Assembly: GCA_025738555.1 (NCBI GenBank) | Contig: JAOVFP010000009.1 | Location: forward strand, 1,426,001-1,490,000 | DNA: 64,000 nt | Direction: 5' to 3' | DNA from: Cyathus striatus | Taxonomy: Eukaryota > Basidiomycota > Agaricomycetes > Agaricales > Nidulariaceae | Shown: one piece after another, positions 23,124 through 33,717 of the stretch | How positions within the stretch are numbered: the first letter of the stretch is position 1 | Layout of the letters: the number at the start of each line of letters is the position of its first letter | Notes under the pieces: model-generated | Told to the model about the DNA's origin: nothing | What the model saw: only the letters and a program-made list of their open reading frames with translations | The model's database searches: none | Translations under genes and position numbers: made by a program

Positions 23124-23200
23124 TAACCCCAAAATTTCACCCAAATTTGTCTGGAAAGTCAAATGGCCTTAGCAGGCATTAAGGGGGGTCCCAGTAGGCT

Positions 23201-24066
23201 TACATAGGAAACAACATCGCAGTTACATAATGTTTTACATATGCATCAGCACATCGGCACATCATCTCTGGAAACCAATCGACAACTTAGCCGCTCAATG
23301 TATAGTGATGTGTGATGTATCTTGTTTCAGTGGGTGACAAAACAACAGTATTAGTTAGAAAGTCCCTCTAAAGTCAATATTTTTTTAAATTTTACAATAT
23401 GGAGGCATTAGAATAGTTATATCACACAACAGTCAAATTTGAGTTTAACAAAATGACACCTTCATCACCATTAGATCAATAGTGACTCCATGATGACTAA
23501 ATCACTATGTATTAGTGACTGAGTGTTTTTACTGAAGGTGACAGGGCATACATGACTCAGTTACAGATGGCTCCATAGGACCAACAACAAGGTTTCTGTA
23601 TTCAATTAGCAAATGGTATTGCTGGATAAAACTAGAATTAGAAGCATCACATCCACCTAAGAATTGTGGTCAGCTCATTGACTACAAGAGAGCATTCTAT
23701 ACTCACTGTTTACCTGTCCCAGCACTATGAGAAGTGTTTGTGTGTATTGATTTACTGGACAAGTGGCCTTCCCTCCAGCTCTTCGGAATTTCCCACAGGA
23801 CGTTTCCCCTATCTCGACAACCAGTTAGAGTAAAAGCTGTAGACAGACGCTACTGCACTCCGTACGCATATCTGTACACCTTCAGCTTAGGGAGTCAAAC
23901 TTACATTGTCAACACCATCAAGGACGAAATCAGCTGCACCAGAGACGCCACTCGTACCAGTAAATATGGATAATCATATACCTTGAATAATGTTCTTCAG
24001 CATCATAAAATAGTCAGACTAGCATGCCAAATTAGTCTACTGTAATGCATTTCGGTTATCTGACCA
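23201..24066. other. Intergenic stretch, nothing recognised
   Basis: Small frames only; the plus-strand frame 23734-23973 shows no known motif. Confidence 0.4.
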
Positions 24067-24509
24067 TTGTGGCACATTGACAGATGTGAAAGCATCAGGG
24101 AGTCCGAAGAACTTCCTAAGCATGCTTACCACTTTTCAATAATGTATTGTGTATGTATGCCTGTTAGTATTGCAGGGCATTGCTCGCGCAGAGAGCCCTT
24201 GCTCTCCATCCTTGTCTCCCAGGTGTATGGATGCAGTTCCGAGCTATTGCAAGTGCGCTTGGGCTATGGGCTGAAGTACCATGCTAGCACTTGGCAGATA
24301 CCCACGGGAACGATAGAGGATGTCACCTTCAGGGCTAAGGAGATGTTCCAAAAGGCTTTCTTCAACAAGGATGGGGGGGGGCCAAGATCAACGTGAACAT
24401 TGCTAAGATGGCTGATTCACTCGATGCCGCTTGGGAAGAGGGAGGTGAGGCATGCAACAACTCGCTTAAGTTGTTGAAGTACATTGAATATGTTCGTTCT
24501 CAGGCATAG
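24067..24509 (+). pseudogene. Unrecognised protein with a shift at a G-run
   Basis: The plus-strand frame contains LRLGYGLKYHAS-like sequence, WQIPTGTIEDVTFRAKEMF and AFFNKDGGG, then meets nine G at 24373-24381 and loses its frame. The adjacent frame continues as AKINVNIAKMADSLDAAWEE and KLLKYIEYVRSQA, ending at 24509. The composition on both sides looks like real coding sequence. One more G, or two fewer, would join them. I cannot name the family; the N-terminal part before about 24200 is doubtful. Confidence 0.4.
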
Positions 24510-27204
24510 AGGTTTCAAGGACAGTATATTTATACCCTATATTACATGTAGATCAATAACGAGCACAAAGGGAATTGAAGGTGAAGTAGATCATGTCTTG
24601 GAGTGATATATGAGGCACAGTGGTGACAAAAGGGGTTGGGGTGGATTGTTCATGTAGCAGTGTGTAAGGAGCAGAGGCGTTGAACAGCATAGCAGAAACA
24701 TATTCTGTGGATAGAGAGCTCGAAATAGAGTGAAGAAACATGCAGATGAAGTGTTAGTGTGTTGAAAAGACAGTAAGAAATGGAACATACATTTTTTCTT
24801 GATCCTATAAAATCCCAACTGATACAGCAACACTTGGTATGTACTATGAAATGGCTGTTTATGCTGAAGATTAGTAGACTGAGAAACGATTACAGATATA
24901 TGAAAAAGGGACATACATGTTATCCTGACAACTTGTTCAATGAGCCCTCACTCCCTTCAGTTAACGGTTGTGAACCAATGCCCCATTTGATGTGTATCAC
25001 AGCTACCCTTGAACACTAGGTTCAACTGGGCCGAAATGGTACAGTTATCTCCTGTCAATCAATATTCCCGCCAGTGCCTTTCACCTTCCCTCCAACTCTC
25101 ATTGCTTTACCCAAGTTTAGCGTGCTTATAGACCTTCAAAATTATGGTATATATCCCCAGACCGACAGTAGCATAAAGTAGCGTGTACATCACATCTTAC
25201 TACTACTTATAATCTACAGAGTATGTGTGACTAGAAAGAGAGTAGAGGCACGCCTACATATGCGTTGAAAAATGGGTCCCATCTTCTTGAGGGCAGACAT
25301 AATGCGTCGCGTTATGTTACATAATGGAATAGTTACCGGCCGGTGCCGCTACCAGCCACCTGCCCTCAAGAAAATCAAATTGCCTAAGCACGTCCAGGAC
25401 TCGCCATGTATGCCCTTTCCTTTCTCCCACCAGCCTCTCGCACTTCATGCACTATGTAGGTTCAGTCATGCAAATATGAGGCTTGCAAACGTTCTGTCTA
25501 TGTACTTGGGCTTGATTGGTATAGTAAGGTAGCAATAGAATTAATAAATATCCCTTGATAAGTTTCCAATATATTCTTTTTCTTGTGTAGAAATCTCCAG
25601 CAAGATATACTATAAGATTAAGGTGGCGCTAAATATCGGACAACCAGGCTCTATGTTGACCTTGCCGCCCCATTGGATCTTCTGATGATCGAACAAGCCG
25701 TTAGTCTTGCATTATCTCTACCAACGCTGCCTGTGTAACATTAATAACCCCTGCTTGTACACCAGCTTGACTTAATTAGCAACAACAAATGCAGGGCAGG
25801 GTGGAAGGATACATAATAGTGAGCACAGTTTTTTCTACTCGATGAATGCATTTTGTAACTGATTTTGTTTAATTTAGTTTCTTCATTGCTTATAGTAGAG
25901 CGTGCTATTTGTGTTCGCTCTCCCCCTCTCACTTGGCTTCTCCCACAGGTTCCATCCAATGCTGACACACATACACTGTTCAAAATGTCGCAATTACTCA
26001 ACAGCAACTCAAGATTGTTGATATTTCACACTACCAAGACCCACTGAATGCACAATTTGCTTTACCAAAGGTTGTGTCACCACTCCATGTCTCCCTTTCT
26101 CAGTTTTACTCTTCAAATTTTCTTTCAATTCATTCTATGATCTAAGTTTCACACTTTCCCATTTCCCTTCCAAAATCTACGATCCCATCTCCTTTAACTC
26201 ACTTGCAACTCACTCTATTTATATTTCTTTGTTTAGGTGCCAACTTAACCACCACCTTTACACTTGCTTAGCAGTATCATAATTTCCTGTGCGTGTTACA
26301 TCTGTGGGCTGTCTCGATATGTCTTTACTCGTATTTAAGTTGGCCATGATGAAATCACTTGTGTCCTATATAATCCAACTATCATGCTCAATCACACCAT
26401 CAATTCACGCATGTGATTCCAAATCAGTGCGTAGATGCAAGTAAACACCTGCTTCCGAAAGATGTCTTGGATTGCATTCAGGTCTATCCAAGTGGGTTTT
26501 GAACTCGGAGCTACTCAGAGTCATCCCTCAAAGTGCGAAATATAATAATAGCTTGGACTAATAATAGGTCAAAAGTAATTAATAAACCGATCATGGTCAA
26601 TTAAAACTTAGGCACTACTGAGATGACTTCCTGTGAGGAATCGAGCGCAGTCTGATACCAATGTATTGTTCAAATGATGAATGATGGAAAGCTAGTGCCA
26701 GACTCTAATACGACCATCCCCGACTCCATATTCTCGTCAGAAAGCTTTAGACAACTTGCAATAGACAGACAAAATGGAAATAAGCCGAAGGAATCTGCTG
26801 TGTATCTCACTGAAATGCAAGATATCTATCTGTAATCTTTTCTGCTTACAAGTTACAGAACCCTTCGGTAACACAATGCCTATTTGTTGTATTGAGCTAT
26901 ATTCAAGAAATGTCTTACATGGTTTATATACCTGTACCTCTATCATTACCAAAGAGAAGAACAGTGGGAAATCCTGGTATGATGATGACAGAGAAGTGTG
27001 AGATGTGTATGTAGCCTGTAAGATAGATATAACATATCAGTTAACGGGCATCTTTCCCGTTTGTAGAAATCAATAGTCTATTATGAATATGAATAAGAGA
27101 CTCACTGCTGAGTGCTGATGTCGTGTTTAATGGTGCTCATATAAAAGAGAGCATATACAGAGACATAATGTATGTCTATTTCTATTTCGAGAACTGCCGT
27201 ATTC
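24510..27204. other. Long region without a recognised gene
   Basis: Only short frames. 25272-25532 (plus) is the most coding-like (KKIKLPKHVQDSPCMPFPF) but has no family. An inverted pair ATCTTCTTGAGGGCAG / CTGCCCTCAAGAAAAT lies at 25281-25296 and 25360-25375. TTGGTATCAGACTG on the minus strand near 26651-26664 resembles a copia primer site. 26050-26230 is C/T-rich. Confidence 0.4.
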
Positions 27205-27490
27205 GAATGACTTACTCTTTATTAGTGATATTTGGTGCGTTGGTAGTAGCATTGTTGTTATTTGACGACAATTTGACAACGTACACGGTGTCAGAATCAT
27301 TGGTACATTTTCCTGAATCAGATTTGTCTACTGACTTATTTGTCACGTTACAGTAACATACAGGTCAAATCATTTATTCATGCCTGTTTAGGAGGGAGGG
27401 GACTTACTCTTTGGTGCTTTGGCGACAATGTTATTTTTATTTGAGGATATACACAACATCAGGATCATTGGTACATTTCCCAAATTGACT
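27205..27490 (+). repeat. Diverged tandem duplication of about 120 bp
   Basis: The block at 27207-27325 (GACTTACTCTTTATTAGTG.. to ..CATTGGTACATTTTCC) is repeated more freely at 27402-27482 (GACTTACTCTTTGGTGC.. to ..CATTGGTACATTTCCC). No gene seen. Confidence 0.55.
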
Positions 27491-28899
27491 TCTCATTCAC
27501 CAACCCATACCATCCATCGCATTCTCATTACTCGATAGGGATGTTCACATAGAATAGCGGGGGTGGTAGCGTCAATTTGATTAGTTTGTAAGTTTATCAA
27601 ATTAAGCTGAAGAGAGCAAAAAACTCACTCATTCCTACACAGTATTCACCCTACAAAATATACCTACTAGCCTCAATCAAGACTTCTACAATGTAATGGT
27701 CAACTATCTACACTAACAGTCAACTAATTACATGTCTTAATTTCTCTTTTTTCTTGCACTGAAAATATAAGCACATATAAGGTAATGCAATTCAAGAAAA
27801 GCTTACATGGGGTATTGGATGTTGTACCAGTTTACAGTGCGACAACTCCTGGATGTCTTGCCTGTACAGACGTAGAAACTTACTTTCTATTACAAATAAA
27901 AGTAAGTGTTCAACAGCTTGCGAAATACCAGTGACTTACCTCTTTCATTTTGGTTTTGCAACCATTACCTTTCTTTGTGTTCTTTCACTTTGTCTTCCTG
28001 TGCTGTTTGACACATACTGACTCTGCATCCCTCCAACCTCCTCTCCAGTGCACCATATGTTCAACGCATATCAATTCTGCAGCTCTCCAACGTCCTCCCC
28101 AGCGGACCATCACCCGATTGCCTACCTACAAATGTTTGTCTACCATAGGAGGGAGAAATATAGCAAATAAAGACAAATGTACCTCATAAAATGTAGCCTG
28201 GAGATCATAGGCGATGAAGGTAGGTTCAACAACTCTCGGCATGCTCCTATCATAATATTGAGGTAACTCGCTAGTATAGCTCTATCATATGTACTCACCT
28301 CAGCAACGATTGAAAACTTGGTAGCGATAGGTATTGGCTCATTGCAAAATACAGGAAGATGAATAGTAGCTTTTGAATCCATTGAAAGCTTATTTTGAAC
28401 TCCAGCACATGCATTCGTGCCTCTACCCAATCATTCCCACCTCTAACTACACATACCACCTTCCTCTCATCATTTTGCCCAACAACGACAATGATAGCTG
28501 GGTTCAGGAAGAAGGGAGGGACCGCATTGCTGCTGCTGTTTGGAGAAGGCACCCTGGTTTCATACCCCACCCATACATCCACAGCCCCACCATCCTGCCC
28601 CCAGCCATGGCCCACCGACAACGAGTTCATGTTTCTTCATACAACACACCCACCATTTTACCCAAACCCCGCATTCGGTCCTTCTACCTCAGCAGGAAGC
28701 AATGGCACTCCTTGACTAGCAACACCACAAGTATCAGCATTCAAATTCAGCACTCATACCTGAGTTGGTTTTCCACCCACCACCGCAGAAGTGTCCGTTT
28801 TCAAGGCCTGGAAGTGTGGGTTGGGATATGATGAGGGGTATAGTCGGAGGGAGGCGCCGCATTTGTAAGGCTAGTAGGGGGATAGCGGGGCAACGAAGA
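27491..28899. other. No recognised gene
   Basis: Overlapping frames on both strands at 28140-28830, none with a family signature. Confidence 0.35.
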
Positions 28900-29645
28900 T
28901 GTTCATTCGACGATGATCACTGAATTTTGGGGCAAAGGACCTTACCTATTCATTGTATGTCCTCCCTACCTCGCGTTTTACTCATTACTCGAGCCCATTT
29001 AGATCCCTCCTTATCCTCGGTCCATGCTGACGACGTGTGGTACACCCTTCCCTGTCTCCTTTTCCAATGTTCTACACTGCTAACATCACTTGCAAATCCG
29101 ACCCCTCCCCAACCCCCCACTCATACACACACCCGTCTATAGTTCCTCGACCAACCCCTTCCTTCCCTCTTCTTGCAAGGAACGAGCATCACACCATCGC
29201 CATCGCCCTCCCCTCCCCTCCTCCCCTTCAACTCTTTCCCCCTGATTTCCAAGTGACAAACGGCATTAGGCCAGCAATACTACAAAGACTAATGCCACCC
29301 TATGGTCCCCACCCAATGCCCTACCTCTCGCCTTGCAAGTGACGGGCATAGATTCAGGGACCATCATATCATGATGACAAGCACCACTTCGTCATCCCTT
29401 CCTTCCCTCCCATCCCCTCGTCTTGCAGGTAACGAGGTCAAGCATCCTCTCCCCCCCTCGCCCCCCCCCCCTCAAGTCATGAGGGTATGCACCCTCTTTT
29501 TCCCTCCCTCCCTCCCTTCTCTTCACCCATCTCTACCTGTCTACTTCGTGTAGAATGCACATCCCCAAACCACCCACCTCAACTCACAGCTTTCCCCCCC
29601 CTTTCTCTCTCGTCCCTACATTTCTTTTCCTCTTTACTCATCGTA
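28900..29645 (+). repeat. C/T-rich low-complexity tract
   Basis: Strong pyrimidine bias on the plus strand, with runs such as CCTTCCTTCCCTCC and a C-run near 29461-29471. Open frames here are products of the composition. Confidence 0.7.
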
Positions 29646-30085
29646 GCGTTGGTGGTTATGGATTCACACTAGGTTCTGGTATGGTATCTTGGAGCTCCAA
29701 AAAACAAAAAGCAGTCGCAGGATCTTCATGTGAAGCTGAATATATGGCCGCATTCGAAGTGTGCAAAGAAGGGATATGACTCAAACATTCATTTGACGGC
29801 ATACATATGCCTACCACCAAACCCACCCCTATCCTATGCGATAACCAAGCCGCTATCACATTATCTGACGATCCATTACTCCACATGCACATGAAGCATA
29901 ATTTCATTTCCTTCGCGAACAATCACAACTTACAAAATAGAAACATCGAGTTGTCTTATATTTCTACAAAAGACAACATCGCCAATATCTTTATGAAACC
30001 ATTACCCGGACCACAGTTCAATCAACTATGCGCATTCCTAGGCCTTGAATTTCTGTCTCCCAAGACTCCATGCGAGGAGTGTTGA
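29646..30085 (+). pseudogene. Ty1/copia RNase H, C-terminal fragment
   Basis: Starts abruptly with SVGGYGFTLGSGMVSWSSKK and continues KQKAVAGSSCEAEYMAA, a typical copia RNase H core. After an in-frame TGA at 29777-29779 comes PTPILCDNQAAITLSDDPLL, IELSYISTKDNIANIFMKPL and the usual end CAFLGLEFLSPKTPCEEC. RNase H removes RNA from the DNA-RNA hybrid in reverse transcription. The 5' part of the element is missing and the fragment abuts the C/T tract. Confidence 0.85.
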
Positions 30086-30462
30086 TATGAAATGGACTTA
30101 ACATTTGTATCACCATGTAACTGTAAGTGCACATATGTATGTGTCCCCTTTCTCCCTTTTACTTAACCTTTCATACCTTTCTACCTACTTACACATTCTC
30201 TTTATATCTTTATATTATAGCCACCTGCAGATACATATAAACACCTACCAGTAGATACACATATACCTCAGTCGTTATACCATACAATAACACTGAGGTA
30301 AGACTCTTAGTATACTTTCTATTAAATCCAGGTACTGATATCACACGTAGATTAGAATACTTACAGTGGGTGAGTACCCTGTACTTTAGAGTTCCTGAAA
30401 TATGAGACTATTAGACACGTATTTTCCCTAAGTGATAAGTTTCTGCCCTCTCGAACTCAACA
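30080..30462 (+). repeat. Probable copia 3' LTR
   Basis: Begins TGTTGATATG right after a purine stretch (GCGAGGAG) and overlaps the stop of the RNase H. A plausible end is ..CTCAACA at 30462, giving TGTTG..CAACA ends and 383 bp. No second copy was seen in the window to confirm the limits. Confidence 0.5.
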
Positions 30463-30472
30463 AACTATACAA

Positions 30473-33158
30473 ATGCTAGTGGTGTACAACGTCTATTTGG
30501 TCGAGAACCAGCTCCACCCATCAAAACTACCAAACTACAAAGAGGTGCTACTTAATAACAGTGACCCTGATCCTAACGCATCAGACAGTGAATCAGATTC
30601 TGGTAACAATGATCGACACAAATCTCATCCAAGGCCACCTCGAAAATCATCCCAGTCGATGAAGGACAATAATCAAGGAAATACTGAACATGAGGAGCCG
30701 AGCTTTACAGTAAGTCATGAACCACAATTTGATTATAAACTTAAACTTGATATTATACTGAGTTGGGATGGAAATACTGACAATTTGCATCATTGAATGA
30801 ATAAGGTAAATCGTTTGAGCGAGCATTCGAAGGCACTTGAAAGGCAACTCAGTGACCTTGTTCCTACATGCCTAACAGGTAGCACTGAAACTCAGTATTA
30901 CAGTCAGCTTCCTGCCTTTAGGGCGAAATCGAAGCAAGTTGGATAACATTGCATGAGGCAATCAGTGACTATTACGTGAACCAAATATATTATGATAAAA
31001 TGTAACTTCTTGCAACAGGAACACATTACCGAGAACAAGGCTATAGTAGAGACACCTTCTCAACTTCATTTATAGTTATACTGATTGTCAAATGATATCT
31101 GAAATTATGGATGGTGCACCTAAGCAATGATGCAATATGGCATTCAAACTGCACATTTAATCATTTCCCAGAATTTTAACTCTATGATACATATAAAGTT
31201 GAATCGGTAGTACAAACTGCATACCTCATCGATTGGACTAGTGATAGTCCCTGTCAGAACTGCTCTATTGGAGTGTATCATGTCTGGGTGACGTGTACTG
31301 CCTATCATGGTGTGACTGCTTCATTGAACAGGTTGATCCGGACAAATTGCATGGTTTCATGGACGGGGCATCTACCCGAAAGCAAGCCCTTGCTTGAGTT
31401 TGTGATAGGGCAGATAGAAACTGTTGTAGTCGAGGGCTTATGCAAGTGTGTGCTGGCACCAGTGGACAGCCTGCTGCTTGACTTCAAGCTACTTTCACCT
31501 TTACAACCAGTATGGCATATCTATTGTGTGAGAACCTACCAAAACCTATCTTCAGTTCAGTGATTGTGGTTGAAAGCTCAAGGTTGATAATTCACTACCA
31601 TCATCTCCATTAATTAATGAAAATGGACATGCGTTCAAGGTACTAGCACATCTAGAGCTTAATAACTGAGTCATACACTGAGGGAAATGTCATCGCAATA
31701 AACACAACTGGAGATCACGCTTTATTACCAGGACCCACGACGATATGATTAAATTGTTACATCAGAGATCTGAGAGGAACAAAGGTATATGAGAGATTGG
31801 AGAAGGCATTTAAAGGTGGAGAATCGATACCAGATCTTGTTACTAGCCTTGTCAAAGATTCCAAAACGACTGATATACCACAGAAAGGAGACTGCGTCGA
31901 AAGGAATAACCTATACATGTTGTGTGGTGAGTAATGGTAAACTCAGTGTTGTTGTATGATATAACTGATATAACAACTGTACCTATACACGTAGTGAGTA
32001 ATAGTAAACTACATGTACTGTCAGTATGTGATATAAAGATTGTAAGCTATAAGTCTCACCTTAGTGTTATTGTATGATATAACAACTGAGGTGCATCTCT
32101 ATCTAATGGTACATATATATATGTATTTAAAAAATTTGAAGACACTGTAGTGCATATTGAAAGAGTAGTGTCTTATTGGTCTCGTGTCCTACAGCCAGCT
32201 GAATGAAACTACTCCCCAATGGAACGAGAGGCTTTGGCATTGAGGAAGGGTCTCATTAAATTCCAGCCAATTTTAGAAGGTGAGTATATATTTTGTATAA
32301 CTGATCACACAACCTTAACATGGAGCCATACTTTTCAAAATGTAAATCAACAATTAACTTGGGGGTGAGTATTCTCAGGCTTTCCAAATATGAAATTTAT
32401 CCATAGAGCAGGTTGTATACAGTCTAATGTAGACCCATTGTCCCGACTATGAAGAAATACTCCTTTGCAAATTGGGCCAACAACGGATGATTCGGAATAT
32501 TTGACCTTGAAAGGAAGCGATGATCATTTACAGAATACTTATGTTTGAAGAGCTAGAACCAAAATTCGAAAATAGACCACCGATGGCTGCAACCGCACCC
32601 GTTCAGTCTAGTAATTCAAAGCCATTGAACTGTATACTGATGAGATACCTTTACAGAATACCGAAGAGTATCAAATCATATAGTGTGTTAGTAAGTGTAA
32701 GAGAAGACGAACCAGAACGATGGACTAATGCATACATGGAAGACCCACTCTTTCCTAAGATATTAAGTTTAAAGAGAAAAGAAGAGCTCTTCGAATCATT
32801 GTAGAGCAGGCAATTTGCCTGTACTGTAGAATCAGCCTCGTTTCTCTTTTTAGTTCTCTGCTCATTTACATTGTTCTGTACTTATTTAAGTACAGTACTT
32901 TACATTCTTTGAATACAGATTACTTTGACCCCTCACTAGGACCTGTGGATAGACGGATGTGCTATCCGCTTGCAAATTCTTTGTTTTAGAATTTCCTTCA
33001 ACCTGGAAACATCTTTCACATCATCTTACCCGCAGTACTATTATGGTGACAATGGCTTTCTATATTTTGAAGACAACTACAGCAACCACCGTTTATGCGG
33101 TCTCTACTCCTTACTCTACACTATAATGACCATGAATCAATACTTAGCATATATTTAA
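30473..33158 (+). pseudogene. Second Ty3/gypsy element, degenerate
   Basis: Gag region: ILSWDGNTDNLHH, stop, MNKVNRLSEHSKALERQLSD, then LTGSTETQYYSQLPAFRAK near 30870. Much of protease/RT is unreadable. RNase H region near 32180-32450: LSYWSRVLQPAE, stop, NYSPMEREALALRKGLIKFQ, ITDHTTLTWSHTFQNVNQQL, FIHRAGCIQSNVDPLSRL. Linker 32500-32800 ends EDPLFPKILSLKRKEE. Integrase start near 33020: YPQYYYGDNGFLYFEDNYS. Order and motifs are those of a gypsy Gag-Pol, with many stops and gaps. A different family from the element at 14167-23123. Confidence 0.7.
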
Positions 33159-33717
33159 CGGTAGTGGGCTGTGCCGCACTGGCACCCGCTTGCCAGCCTT
33201 ATTCTATCAATTTAAAAGCGAATGCCATTACCTTAGATAAAGTTAATAGTTTTCAATATAATTACTGAGTTCATGATATAAATACCAGCAATGTTTACAA
33301 AGAGCAATGTTGGCCCTTGGGTGAATGCTTTGAGATCGTGGGGATTATAACAGCAATTACTGAAGCCTCAAAAAGCTGTCATAGACAACGTCAATTTCAC
33401 AAATATATCTATCTACAGTATTACCATATGTATCTATTAGACAGAAGTGAATATATTATGACCACACTTATTGCACATGGCTAAATGAACAATGTCGAGC
33501 TAATTCATTAGATGGAGTAAGTATCACAACCAAATCACAGAATGCTTATGCCAGTCGAAATTCGACGTCATCACGTGATGGTTCAATGTTCAACCTGCCC
33601 TCAAGAAGATGATTTTGGATTAACTCATTGAACCTCGCCTTTTTAAATTTTTTCTTCCGCTCTATTCACATTGACTCTGGAAAAGTAGTATTCAGCATAG
33701 TTAGGATAGTATATACA

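Larger units (their letters stand above)
13075..23193. mobile_element. Short TIR DNA element interrupted by a retrotransposon
   Basis: The ends are inverted copies: GGACCCCCCTTAATGCCT at 13076 onward and its reverse complement ending at 23191, continuing for 33 bp with two mismatches. GTAGGCT stands just outside both ends (13068-13074 and 23194-23200). Subterminal ATTTGTCTGG or TTTTGTCTGG motifs occur at about 13131, 13165, 13206, 14094, 14139 and 23145, all in the same orientation. Removing the Ty3/gypsy insertion (14167-23123 plus one TAACC) leaves an element of about 1.15 kb. It carries a spliced gene fragment (13292-13907) rather than a transposase, so it is probably non-autonomous. Confidence 0.65.

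Noticed and set aside
28373..29553. Overlapping Pro/Ser/His-rich ORFs
   Set aside because: They come from the C/T-rich composition, exist in several frames at once and have no family motif.
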